Made by a program: the position numbers and the translations under genes. The notes under the pieces are model-generated. The model was given only the letters and a program-made list of their open reading frames with translations, was not told the DNA's origin and made no database searches. Shown piece by piece: positions 36,044 through 44,180 of a stretch of DNA of 64,000 bases (position 1 is its first letter; the number at the start of each line of letters is the position of its first letter). This DNA is from CALNZV01 sp942491115 (GTDB taxonomy: Bacteria; Desulfobacterota; Desulfobacteria; Desulfobacterales; UBA5852): the NCBI GenBank assembly GCA_942491115.1, contig CALNZV010000001.1:186001-250000 (forward strand), written 5' to 3'.

Positions 36044-36796
36044 TCACGACAACCCCCGCTCTTTTTTGATGGCCTCGTAGGCGGTCTGTATTTCTCGAAA
36101 TTTTTCCTCGGCCACCTTGATAAACTCCTCGGGAAGACCCTTTGAGGCGATCCGATCCGGGTGATACTCCTTGACCAGCTGCCGATACCGGCCCTTGATC
36201 ACATCGTCGTCATCTTCCGCGGTGCAACCCAGCACCTCGAAGTGACTGGGCCCCCGACCAAAATGGCGAGCCTTCAAGCCTTCGAACACGCTGTCATGAA
36301 GGTGAAAAAGGCGGGTTGCCGATCGCAGCAGGGTCTCTTCAGGCGAGGTCATCCGACCATCCGCTGCCGCCAACCTGAAAAGAATATCGATCATAAATTC
36401 AATTAACTGCGGATAATACCTAAAGTGAAGGTAGAATTGATGAGCGTAATCTTGAAACGTATCGTTTGACTCACTCGCGGCGTGGAAAATACGGATGGCG
36501 ACCTGGCGGCTCTGAGCACTGAGCCTCAACTCTTCCTCCATGAAACGCTCGATCGTCGCGATCTCTTCGGCACTGACCCGCCCGTCCGCCTTGGCGAGCT
36601 TTGCCAGCATCGAAAAGACCGCGACGAAAAAGGTCATCTGGGCCCCTTCGATCTGACTGGGAGAGGATCGATCAGCGATCAATTCCTGGGAAGTCTGGTC
36701 GTAAAAGTGACCGAAAGTGGCGCCGGCAATGGCTCCCAGCGGGCCGCCCAATGCGAACCCGATGGTTCCACCCAGGAACTTTCCAATCCATCCCAT
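36044..36796 (-). CDS. djlA: DjlA-like membrane-associated J-domain co-chaperone
   Basis: 250 residues from ATG 36796 (AAGGA upstream; a longer frame to 36835 is weaker). Residues 1-30 form a Gly-rich hydrophobic segment (GKFLGGTIGFALGGPLGAIAGA) that fits a membrane anchor. A TerB-like helical domain covers about 50-165, and a J domain about 185-250 has the YHPDR motif that stimulates DnaK. DjlA proteins modulate DnaK at the inner membrane. Convergent with the cyclophilin gene. The call is firm for domains; the substrate is unknown. Confidence 0.9.
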   Translation of the reverse strand: MGWIGKFLGGTIGFALGGPLGAIAGATFGHFYDQTSQELIADRSSPSQIEGAQMTFFVAVFSMLAKLAKADGRVSAEEIATIERFMEEELRLSAQSRQVAIRIFHAASESNDTFQDYAHQFYLHFRYYPQLIEFMIDILFRLAAADGRMTSPEETLLRSATRLFHLHDSVFEGLKARHFGRGPSHFEVLGCTAEDDDDVIKGRYRQLVKEYHPDRIASKGLPEEFIKVAEEKFREIQTAYEAIKKERGLS

Positions 36797-37202
36797 TGGC
36801 TTCGATTCCTTTCGGTTAGTGGCGCCGCCGTTCACTGCCCAATGTCATTGAACCCCTTTAGTTTCGGCGTTTCTCGAAGCGGACGAAAAAGCCGGAGGCC
36901 ATGCTGCCGGCACCTCCCCGGGAATCCACACCGGGGTTATGGCCATATCGCTTAACGGGGTCGATGGCAATAAAAAAGGGCCGACAAAAGGCCGTCCCTA
37001 AAGGAAGACAGATAAGAACGACGTAAAACCGGATCATTGAATAATGGCGTTCAGTCGGTTTCTCACCCATGGGATGGCGGGCGCCGGAGGGTATCAAGAA
37101 ACGCTGTCAAGAATCCGCCGTCCCGTTGATGTCGGGCAGGTTCCTTACTCCGTCGGGCCAAATCATCGATCCATGGCCAAAGATATCCCACCCCAATGTC
37201 CC
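36797..37202. other. Intergenic region behind the corrinoid/methyltransferase relic
   Basis: About 400 bases. A small minus-strand terminator-like hairpin (36972-36999) is the only element seen. No part of the missing methyltransferase is recognisable here in any frame. Confidence 0.4.
36972..36999 (-). terminator. Candidate intrinsic terminator
   Basis: On the minus strand AGGGACG and CGGCCCT pair with one mismatch around a GCCTTTTGT loop, and are followed by a U6 run. It lies about 200 bases after the truncated methyltransferase frame, so it fits the end of the corrinoid-protein transcript. Confidence 0.5.
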
Positions 37203-37289
37203 CTACCCGTAACGCAGCCATCGACTTTCGAGCATGCCTGCCCGGAAGGTCTTGAGGCTCGCGTTGATCAATTCTCCGATGATGATCAT
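37203..37289 (-). pseudogene. Truncated N-terminus of a pterin-binding (MeTr-type) methyltransferase
   Basis: ATG 37289 has GGAGGGAG upstream and starts MIIIGELINASLK, the hallmark beginning of methyltetrahydrofolate:corrinoid methyltransferases. The frame then stops after 28 codons (residues from about 15 are unrelated). The family is normally about 260-300 residues. It lies directly downstream of a corrinoid protein, its natural partner, so a complete gene was probably lost by deletion. No remainder is seen downstream. Confidence 0.68.
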
Positions 37290-37368
37290 GGTCCGTCTCC
37301 CTCCCCCGGCCCCTCGCGACACCCCACCGGAGACTGGGCGGTCTTGTCGAATGGGACGGGTTCGGACA

Positions 37369-37995
37369 TCACGCCGCAACCAGTTTGCGGGCCAGATCGA
37401 CCGCTCCCGGCGCATCGTCGCTATAGCCGTCTGCATTGATTTGATCGGCAAACGCTTGGGTGACCGGTGCCCCTCCGATAATGGTCTTAACGGCGAGGCC
37501 GGCGGCTTTGATGGCGGACACGGTTCCCTCCATGGCCGGCATGGTCGTGGTCAGAAGCGCCGATAGAGCCACCACGTCGGCCCTGTTGTCCTTGGCAGCT
37601 TGGACGAACCGGTCGGAATCCACATCCACCCCTAAATCCACCACGGTGAATCCGCCACCCTCCATCATCATCGACACCAGATTTTTTCCGATATCGTGGA
37701 GATCGCCCTTGACCGTTCCGATGACTACGGTCCCCCGGGACTGAACCGAACCGGCAGCCAGATGGGGCTTCAACAATTCAAGACCGGCTTTCATGGCTTG
37801 GGCGGCCATGAGCATTTCCGGAACAAAGAGGTCGCCGTCGGAAAAGCGCTTCCCGACCTCGTCCATGGCGCCGATCAACCCCTGGTTAAGAATCTCATCC
37901 ACAGCCGTTCCTGAAGAAATCTCGCTTTCGACCTTGGACATGACCCCGCCTTGATCAAAAGCGATCACCGCGTCAAAAATGTCTTTTACTGCCAT
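37369..37995 (-). CDS. Corrinoid protein (B12-binding, MtaC/MtbC-like)
   Basis: 208 residues. A four-helix cap is seen at about 10-85, then a cobalamin domain with GDLHDIGKN (His100, the lower axial ligand), then LGVDV and GGAPVT. It carries a methyl group on cobalt between a substrate-specific methyltransferase and a pterin or other acceptor. GGAGG lies eight bases before ATG 37995. The gene after it is a truncated methyltransferase, so the partner must be encoded elsewhere or the system is dead. Substrate unknown; methylated amines, thiols and methoxy compounds are typical. Confidence 0.92.
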   Translation of the reverse strand: MAVKDIFDAVIAFDQGGVMSKVESEISSGTAVDEILNQGLIGAMDEVGKRFSDGDLFVPEMLMAAQAMKAGLELLKPHLAAGSVQSRGTVVIGTVKGDLHDIGKNLVSMMMEGGGFTVVDLGVDVDSDRFVQAAKDNRADVVALSALLTTTMPAMEGTVSAIKAAGLAVKTIIGGAPVTQAFADQINADGYSDDAPGAVDLARKLVAA

Positions 37996-38283
37996 CTGTC
38001 ATACCTCCGAGTTGAAAAACCGAAATGAGCGGGGCATCGGAATCACTGGGGATACCCCTGGATAGACTGGGTTGGAGATTTCTGCCTGATGTGTCGGATT
38101 TTAACAGTCATGTAAAGAAGAAAGTCGCATGGGGTTATGGGTATCATCGGTATCGGTCATGGCGGTGATGAAACGAGGGCTGCCCGGATTTATGAGGCAT
38201 CAAGCAGAACCATTCCCCGTTGCCGCCGCCCACCGGAGTCTCCTTGGACGCCGATGGGTCATTCGATTCACTTTCCATCGATG

Positions 38284-39460
38284 TCAAACCAGTCTTTCGA
38301 CGGCGCTGTTGATGCGTTCCAGGGCCGTTTGGATAGCGTCCATCGAATTGGCATAGGAAAGCCTAAGGTGACCGTTTCCATTGGCACCGAAGTCGGTTCC
38401 CGGAAGCAGCGCCACTCCGGCCTCCTCAAGCAGGTAGGCGGCCAGCCACCCGGCGTCCCGTCCCAAGCCCTCCACGTTGGGAAAGGCATAAAAGGCCCCC
38501 CGGGGGCGGTGGCAGCGGACCCCCGATATCCGGTTCAAACCCTCCACCATGATGTCCCGGCGAGCCCTGAAGCGCTCTCTCATGGTCTCGACGGTGTGCT
38601 GGGGGCCGGTGATGGCGTCGATGCCGGCAATCTGGGTGAATGTCGCCGTACACCCCACGGAGTGGGTCAACAGCAACCCCACTTCATAGGCCAGGGACTC
38701 GGGCATGATGCCGAACCCCAAACGCCAGCCGGTCATGGCGTAAGTCTTTGAGAAGCCGTCAACAATGATGGTGCGTTCGGCCATACCGGACAAAACGGCC
38801 ACGGTGACCGGCCCCGGTTCGTAGGTCAGCCGGGCGTAGATTTCATCCGAGAGCACCCAGCAGTCGTTTTCCCTTGCGATGTCGGCCACCGTCTCCAGAC
38901 TGTCCGTGGACAGAGTTCCACCGGTTGGATTGCCTGGAGAGTTCAGCACGATAACTTTTGTTCGCGGTGAAACGCTGCGGGCCAGGGCTGCCGCATCCAA
39001 GTCAAATCCCTTTTCAAGGTTCAGGGGGACGAAAACCGGTTTTCCGCCGGCCATTTCGATGGCAGTGACGTAGCTCGGGAATCCCTGGTCCGGGCAAACC
39101 ACCTCGTCTCCGGGTTCGACCAGGGCGAGCATGGTCAAAAACAGGATCGGCTTGGCCCCGGGGGGCCACCACCACCTGATCGGGCGCGATCTCCATTGCC
39201 CGGAAAGCGCCTGCTTCCCTGGCAATGGCTCGGCGCAGCACCGATAGCCCGGGAGATGGATTGTAACGGGTTTCCCCCTCCGCAATGGCCCGGATCCCCG
39301 ATAAGGAAACATGGCTAGGGGTTGGGAAATCCGGTTCTCCGATCTCGAGATGGACGATGTCCCGGCCCTGGGCTTCCAGAGTCTTGGCCTGGGCGAGCAC
39401 TTTATAGGCGCCTTCGGGCTTGAGCCCGTTAATTCTCCTGGCAAATGTCCGCATCGCCAT
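38284..39460 (-). pseudogene. Aspartate/alanine-type aminotransferase with single-base frameshift
   Basis: Two overlapping frames encode one class I/II aminotransferase. The first, from ATG 39460 (GGAG upstream), covers the N-terminus up to DQVVVAP; the second continues with GAKPILF through SFSKTYAMTGWRLGFG-like PLP lysine and the C-terminus. They are joined by a run of six G at 39160-39165. Removing one base gives a 391-residue complete protein with PLP lysine and substrate Arg. A sequencing error in the homopolymer is as likely as true inactivation. Product would be an Asp, Ala or aromatic aminotransferase. Confidence 0.82.
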
Positions 39461-39516
39461 GGTGAGTCCTCTCCTTGTCGGAAGGCCTTGAAAAGTATCA
39501 GAAACCACTGAATGGC

Positions 39517-39789
39517 TCAGCCCCCCTCCAGGGCCAGTTCCAGGTCCCGAATGATATCCTCGGGGATCTCCAGACCCACCGACAGGCGTATCAGACCGTC
39601 ATCAATGCCCACCGCCTGCCGCTCCTCGGTGGTCATGTGCTCATGGGTGATGGTCGGCGGATGCATGCCGATGGTCCGGCTGGTGCCGAAGGAAACCGCA
39701 TTAACGATCAGTTTCAAGCGGTTCATGACGTTGGCAGCACCCGGTATGCCACCGGGGGCCACAAAGGACAACAGCCCCCATGTCCGCAC
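39517..39789 (-). pseudogene. C-terminal relic of a Cys/Met-metabolism PLP enzyme
   Basis: About 90 residues: GLLSFVAPGG near the start, KLIVNAVSFGTSRTIGMHP, then the conserved ending HMTTEERQAVGIDDGLIRLSVGLE. This matches the end of methionine gamma-lyase, cystathionine gamma-synthase or O-acetylhomoserine sulfhydrylase; the pocket and PLP-lysine part (about 300 residues) is missing. Upstream, the frame meets a GntR relic on the other strand, so the 5' part was lost in a rearrangement. Confidence 0.8.
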
Positions 39790-39816
39790 ATCTGTCTGCA
39801 GGCAAGGTCGTATTGA

Positions 39817-40062
39817 GGATGGTCAGGCAATCTGGGCCTTGCCGAGCAGATCGGAAAGCTATTGGATCGTCTGGCCCGCTTCATGGTATTGAGCCGAAGC
39901 GGCAAAACCATGCTGGATACCCATTTCCGCCTCGTCGACGCGCTGCATGGAGGGGATTCGAATGGGGCTAGCGATTGCTTGATATCGGAAATCCAGAAAA
40001 CCCGTCAAAAGATAATGGATCGGGTTATGGATGAACAAGCCGATCGATGGATCGTGCAATAG
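39817..40062 (+). pseudogene. C-terminal relic of a GntR/FCD-type regulator
   Basis: From 39817 the frame reads GNLGLAEQIGKLLDRLARFM, then MLDTHFRLVDALHGGDSNGASDCL, ending at TAG 40062. This is the typical tail of the FCD ligand-binding domain of FadR/GntR regulators. An in-frame TGA at 39814 precedes it, and the DNA-binding half is missing. Upstream sequence on the plus strand belongs to the PLP-enzyme relic. It is probably not expressed as a functional repressor. Confidence 0.7.
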
Positions 40063-40173
40063 CGGAAAGACGGGGGGAACCCTTCAGAACTGACGCCCCT
40101 ATTCATTCCAAAGAACCCGGTGCCGGTGCTGCAACAGCGGAATTCTTTGGGGATGACTGGCGAGAAAAATGGC

Positions 40174-41259
40174 TCACCCCTGTCCGCCGGAAGGTTGTGA
40201 AGATCCCTCGTCGGACGTATCCTCCCGGGGCGATTCCAGCGCCCCCCAGAGGTATTTTCCATATTTAAAATACCCCATGACGTTGTTGAAACGGGAATCG
40301 TCTCCATCCTTCAACGGTCTGATGCTGCCGGAAATCATGGGCTGAATGTGGGGAGCGAGGGCCATCGCCCCGCCACCGGTCAATAGGATGTGATCCACAT
40401 CCCAGTCGTTTGCCCAGAGACGGTCCATGTCGCCGACGACGGAGCCGGCAAGCTGGCCGAAGACCTGATCTCGAATCTTGCCGATGTTGAATCCCTGCCC
40501 TCTGACCTTGATGGAGCCGGCGTCGACGGCGTTATAGAGCCGATATAGTTCCACGTTGACACCCGCGTTTTCCCTCAGCTTGTTGGCGATGATGCCGAAG
40601 GCCTTGGCAATACCGGTATCCAGGGTCCGGCTGCTTCGCTCCACATACCGCATCCGATCGATAATGGTGTAGTCGGTGGTACGAAAGCCGATATCCACCA
40701 CTCCGATCTTGGAACGGGCAAGATCTCTGTCAGCGATGGTCCCATCGGCGGCCATGACGGTGTTCAGGATGCTGCCCATGGGCTGGGGCAGCAGGGCCAC
40801 CTCCTCGATAGTGAACTGCCTGACCTTTCGGCTACCGTCGGGATTGTGGAAGGTGACGGTATGTCGGCCTTTGAGAACATCCCGGAACCGGTCGTGGTAC
40901 TGCCTGAAAAAACTGACCGGAAGGCCGGATACGATACGCAGCGGCGCTTCGGACGTCAGGGTCTTGTCGGCCATGACCCCCGCAACCGTCAGAACGAAGA
41001 GTTTCATGAAGTCGGAAATCATCCGCTCCTGATCAAGGGTGAAACTGATGACGCTGGACTGCTGTTCGGCCAGATCCCCCACGAAATAACTCTTGCCGTC
41101 GATGGTGACGTGAAAGTAATCGGTGAGTGCGCGATCCTGAAAATCTACCCAGAACTGAATCTCTGTGGCATCCCCATAAAGGGATTTGAAAATGATGGTG
41201 TCGCTGCCATCCGTTGCCTTGGTGAATCCAAACCCGATGTCGATGCCAAGGATCTGCAT
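40174..41259 (-). CDS. ParM-like actin-family protein
   Basis: 361 residues from ATG 41259 (GGAGG five bases upstream; GTG 41265 overlaps it). Actin/Hsp70 phosphate motifs are visible: ILGIDIGFGFTK at the start, GVVDIGFRTTDYT near 188 and ILLTGGGAMAL near 294. The family forms ATP-driven filaments; plasmid ParM/Alp proteins push DNA apart. No ParR-like or centromere gene is seen nearby and no plasmid features surround it. A 50-residue hydrophobic peptide is encoded 48 bases upstream. Cellular role unknown; chromosomal positioning, membrane or phage relic are possible. Confidence 0.85.
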   Translation of the reverse strand: MQILGIDIGFGFTKATDGSDTIIFKSLYGDATEIQFWVDFQDRALTDYFHVTIDGKSYFVGDLAEQQSSVISFTLDQERMISDFMKLFVLTVAGVMADKTLTSEAPLRIVSGLPVSFFRQYHDRFRDVLKGRHTVTFHNPDGSRKVRQFTIEEVALLPQPMGSILNTVMAADGTIADRDLARSKIGVVDIGFRTTDYTIIDRMRYVERSSRTLDTGIAKAFGIIANKLRENAGVNVELYRLYNAVDAGSIKVRGQGFNIGKIRDQVFGQLAGSVVGDMDRLWANDWDVDHILLTGGGAMALAPHIQPMISGSIRPLKDGDDSRFNNVMGYFKYGKYLWGALESPREDTSDEGSSQPSGGQG

Positions 41260-41307
41260 GCTCACCTCCAGAGATAGGGGTGGGTGCCGGCCGGGGGAGC
41301 CGAGGAA

Positions 41308-41460
41308 TCATTTCCGCCGGGCTCTGCCATGTCTCGGAGACTTGGGGTCGGCACTCAAAAAAACGGCCAGACGAAAAGGAAATTCCACAAGAAATTCCAA
41401 CATCAAGCCGATAGGAACCATAACGAAGGTAAAAACGGTCTTCAAAAACGCCAATACCAT
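41308..41460 (-). CDS. 50-residue membrane peptide upstream of the ParM-like gene
   Basis: Frame ATG 41460 to TGA 41308, with AGGAG six bases before the start. Residues 1-35 are rich in Phe, Val, Leu and Met and could span or lie on the membrane; residues 38-50 are basic (KSPRHGRARRK). No homology recognised. It lies in the same direction 48 bases before the actin-like gene, so a membrane anchor or modulator of the filament is a reasonable guess. It is small enough to be overlooked by gene callers. Confidence 0.55.
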   Translation of the reverse strand: MVLAFLKTVFTFVMVPIGLMLEFLVEFPFRLAVFLSADPKSPRHGRARRK

Positions 41461-41737
41461 TAACTTCTCCTGAATACGAGATCGATGCCGTCGCGTGGGA
41501 CAGGGCCAATTGACGGTCTGTCCCCAAGCGCGGGCATCGATCCGTCATAAGAAAGATCACGGAGGCTTTACCAGAGGCGCCGATCGAAGGCAAGTCACAG
41601 CTATCAGAACCACCATTGTATGCCCAGGGTCTTTACGAGACTCCTGAAGAAGGTGCCGGCAACCGATAGGCTGTTGGCAGCGCCCGTCATTTTCAATGGA
41701 TCGGGGCCTACTGCCAGATGCCAACTGTGGAGGGGAT
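41461..41737. other. Divergent intergenic region
   Basis: About 280 bases between the small membrane peptide and the SPFH gene. It must hold promoters for both directions, but no convincing -35/-10 pair is seen. Confidence 0.3.
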
Positions 41738-42874
41738 ATGATCAACCGAATGAATCTCGTATTTCTTGAAAATCTAGAATGGTTCGACGAGAGCGGCCAG
41801 GAACTCGTTCACCGCATCCCGGAGGAGGGCTCAGGCGAGATCAAATGGGGGGCTCAGCTTACCGTCCGAGAGAATCAGACGGCGGTTTTTTTCTACAAAG
41901 GCAAGGCCGTCGAAGCCTTTGGTCCCGGTCGGCATACCCTTAAAACCGGCAACATCCCCATTCTGACCAAAATCGCCAGCCTCCCCTGGGCCATGTCCAG
42001 CCCGCTGCGGGCGGAAGTCTATTTCGTCAACATGAAGGTATTCACGAACCTCAAGTGGGGTACCCGGGATCCCGTTGCCTTCAAGGACACCGAGTTGGGG
42101 CTCATCCGGTTGCGGGCTTTCGGGGTCTTCAATCTTCGAGTGGTCCAGCCCGCCCTTCTCATCAACCGGATGGTGGGTACCCAGGGCATCTACACCACGG
42201 AGTCCATCGAGGACTACCTGAACCGGGTCATCGTCTCCCGATTCAACGACTATATGGGTAAAACCATCGACTCCATCTTGAACCTGCCGGCCCGCTACGA
42301 TGAACTGTCCGAAGGTCTTGCCGGCCGCCTCCAGGAGGATTTCAGTCATTTCGGCCTGGGACTCTCTCAGATCTACATCAATGCCATCACCCCCCCACCG
42401 GAGGTTCAACAGGCAATCGACGATCGAAGCCGGATGGGCGTCTTCGACGACATGGGTAAGCTCATGAAGATGAAGGCCGCCATGGCGATGGAAAAGGCCG
42501 TGTCCCAGGAGGGGGCGGCCGGAGAGGGCATGGGAGCTGGGATCGGTTTGATGATGCCCGCCATGTTTGCCCGCTTTTTCGCCGACCCTCAGCCCGGGTC
42601 GGCCGCCGATGCCTCACCGCCCCAAGAAGTCGGCTGCACCGAGTGCCAAAAACCGATTCCCGAGAATGCCCGATTCTGCCCCTTCTGCGGCCATCAACAG
42701 TTGGTTTTTCGACAGTGCATCAGCTGCGGGAAAAACCTCACTCCCACAGCCAAGTTCTGTTCCCGCTGCGGTCAATCAAGTGAGGCTTCTCCCAAGGCCA
42801 GTGTCTGCTCCCGCTGCCATGCGGAAAACCTGACAGACGCCCTCTTCTGCAACGCCTGCGGTGAGAAGCTCTAA
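41738..42874 (+). CDS. SPFH-domain protein with C-terminal zinc ribbons
   Basis: 378 residues from ATG 41738 (GGAGG four to eight bases upstream). Residues about 10-250 resemble the SPFH/YdjI-type band-7 group (AVFFYKGKAVEAFGPGRHTL, then LINRMVGTQGIYTTESIEDYLN). Residues about 300-378 carry four CxxC pairs in double zinc-ribbon style: CTECQ...CPFC, CISC...CSRC, CSRC...CNAC. No membrane helix is evident. Homologues in Bacillus (YdjI) occur beside zinc-ribbon genes, as here. Membrane-stress or scaffold role is inferred from family; the stop overlaps the next gene's start. Confidence 0.85.
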   Translation: MINRMNLVFLENLEWFDESGQELVHRIPEEGSGEIKWGAQLTVRENQTAVFFYKGKAVEAFGPGRHTLKTGNIPILTKIASLPWAMSSPLRAEVYFVNMKVFTNLKWGTRDPVAFKDTELGLIRLRAFGVFNLRVVQPALLINRMVGTQGIYTTESIEDYLNRVIVSRFNDYMGKTIDSILNLPARYDELSEGLAGRLQEDFSHFGLGLSQIYINAITPPPEVQQAIDDRSRMGVFDDMGKLMKMKAAMAMEKAVSQEGAAGEGMGAGIGLMMPAMFARFFADPQPGSAADASPPQEVGCTECQKPIPENARFCPFCGHQQLVFRQCISCGKNLTPTAKFCSRCGQSSEASPKASVCSRCHAENLTDALFCNACGEKL

Positions 42875-44090
42875 TTTTCTCATAGATTACCAGTGCCCTC
42901 AGTGCGGGGCACCGGCCACCCTCGCCGAGACGGATCGGCTGTTTGCCTGCAACTATTGCCGGACAAGGTCCTTTCTGATGGATCTCGACGGTTTTCGCTA
43001 CCGGTTCCAGCCGGCATCCTCTACGGGAGAGGATCTGGTTTATGTGCCGTATTGGCGGTTCAAAGGGATGCTGTTCTCCTGCACGGCGGCCAGAGTAACG
43101 CCCAGATTCGTCGATGTGAGCCTCCAGGCGACCCCGTCCCGCCATCTCCCGGTGTCTCTCGGATTTAGAAGTCAGGCCCTGAAACTCTCTTATGTCACCC
43201 CTGATACGCCGGGGCGGTTCATCGCTCCCAAACTGTCCCGCCGGGAAATGCTCAAGACAGTCGGGGAACGATTTCGTCAAGGTTCCCGAGACGCTGTCCT
43301 ACACCAATGTGAAATTGGAGAATCCACCAGCCTGATCTATACGCCTTACCGGATACGAGATCGCATCATTGACGGCATTCTGGAAACGCCCATTACCGGA
43401 CCGCTTCCGGAAGGCGAAATGGACGCTTTCAACGGCGGCCCCCCGAGCACCGGGGTTCGGTTTCTTCCCACCCTATGCCCTAACTGCGGCTGGGACATGG
43501 TCGGCGACAAAGACGCCCATCTGATGACGTGCCGATACTGCGAATCGGTATGGGTCCCCGACCGAGAAGGCTTCAAGCGGATGGGGGCTGCCGTCATGGG
43601 CACGGGCGATAGCGACGTCTACCTGCCCTTTTGGAGAATCCAGGCCGAAGTGGACGGTCTGCCATTGTCTTCATATGAAGATTTGTCCAATGCGGCCAAT
43701 CTGCCCAGGGTACCCCAAGCCGACTGGAAAAACCGTCCGTTTCGGTTCTGGTCCCCCGCTTTCAAGATCCGGCCCCAGGCCTTTCTGCAGCTCATGCGAA
43801 CCGTCACCCTCAGTCAACCGGACGGGCCCACAACCCGCCGGTTGCCGGACAGAGCCCCGATATCAGCCAATCTCCCTTACCGGGAGGCCTTGGAAACGAT
43901 CAAAATCAACATAGCCGGCTGGTTGACGCCGCCGAAGCGACGAATATCGGACCTTCCCCGTATTCGTATCCGGCCGGAAAAGATCCACCTGATCTATCTG
44001 CCCTTCTCCGATGGGCACCACGAATTCGTCATGGACGTCCTAAGCCTTGCCGTTAGAAAGAGCCATCTGGTCACGGCAGGCAATCTCTGA
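42861..44090 (+). CDS. Zinc-ribbon protein paired with the SPFH gene
   Basis: 409 residues. The GTG start at 42861 overlaps the SPFH gene (…GGTGAGAAGCTCTAA). CPQCG and CNYC form a first ribbon near 12-35, and CPNCG and CRYC a second near 205-230. The two halves each follow a ribbon and share pieces such as VYVPYWRFKG and VYLPFWRIQA, so the protein looks duplicated. No catalytic motif is visible. Overlap and conserved pairing imply it works with the SPFH protein. Not recognised beyond this; the ribosome site is weak. Confidence 0.75.
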   Translation: MRSSNFLIDYQCPQCGAPATLAETDRLFACNYCRTRSFLMDLDGFRYRFQPASSTGEDLVYVPYWRFKGMLFSCTAARVTPRFVDVSLQATPSRHLPVSLGFRSQALKLSYVTPDTPGRFIAPKLSRREMLKTVGERFRQGSRDAVLHQCEIGESTSLIYTPYRIRDRIIDGILETPITGPLPEGEMDAFNGGPPSTGVRFLPTLCPNCGWDMVGDKDAHLMTCRYCESVWVPDREGFKRMGAAVMGTGDSDVYLPFWRIQAEVDGLPLSSYEDLSNAANLPRVPQADWKNRPFRFWSPAFKIRPQAFLQLMRTVTLSQPDGPTTRRLPDRAPISANLPYREALETIKINIAGWLTPPKRRISDLPRIRIRPEKIHLIYLPFSDGHHEFVMDVLSLAVRKSHLVTAGNL

Positions 44091-44151
44091 TGGGTCCGGC
44101 TGATGAATCGGGAAGACGAGAGGGAAGGAGACCGGTAAACCTGTGGGCATA

Positions 44152-44170
44152 GGGTGCCGTCGGGGCACCC
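44152..44170. terminator. Hairpin between convergent genes
   Basis: Perfect 7-bp stem GGGTGCC/GGCACCC with a 5-base loop, between the zinc-ribbon gene and ilvA, which end toward each other. There is no U run on either side, so it is a weak or Rho-assisted candidate. Confidence 0.4.
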
Positions 44171-44180
44171 CACGGACGCT

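Noticed and set aside
37996..38283. Sigma54 promoter or cobalamin riboswitch before the corrinoid gene
   Set aside because: No TGGCA-N-TTGC element or B12-box-like conserved stretch was found.
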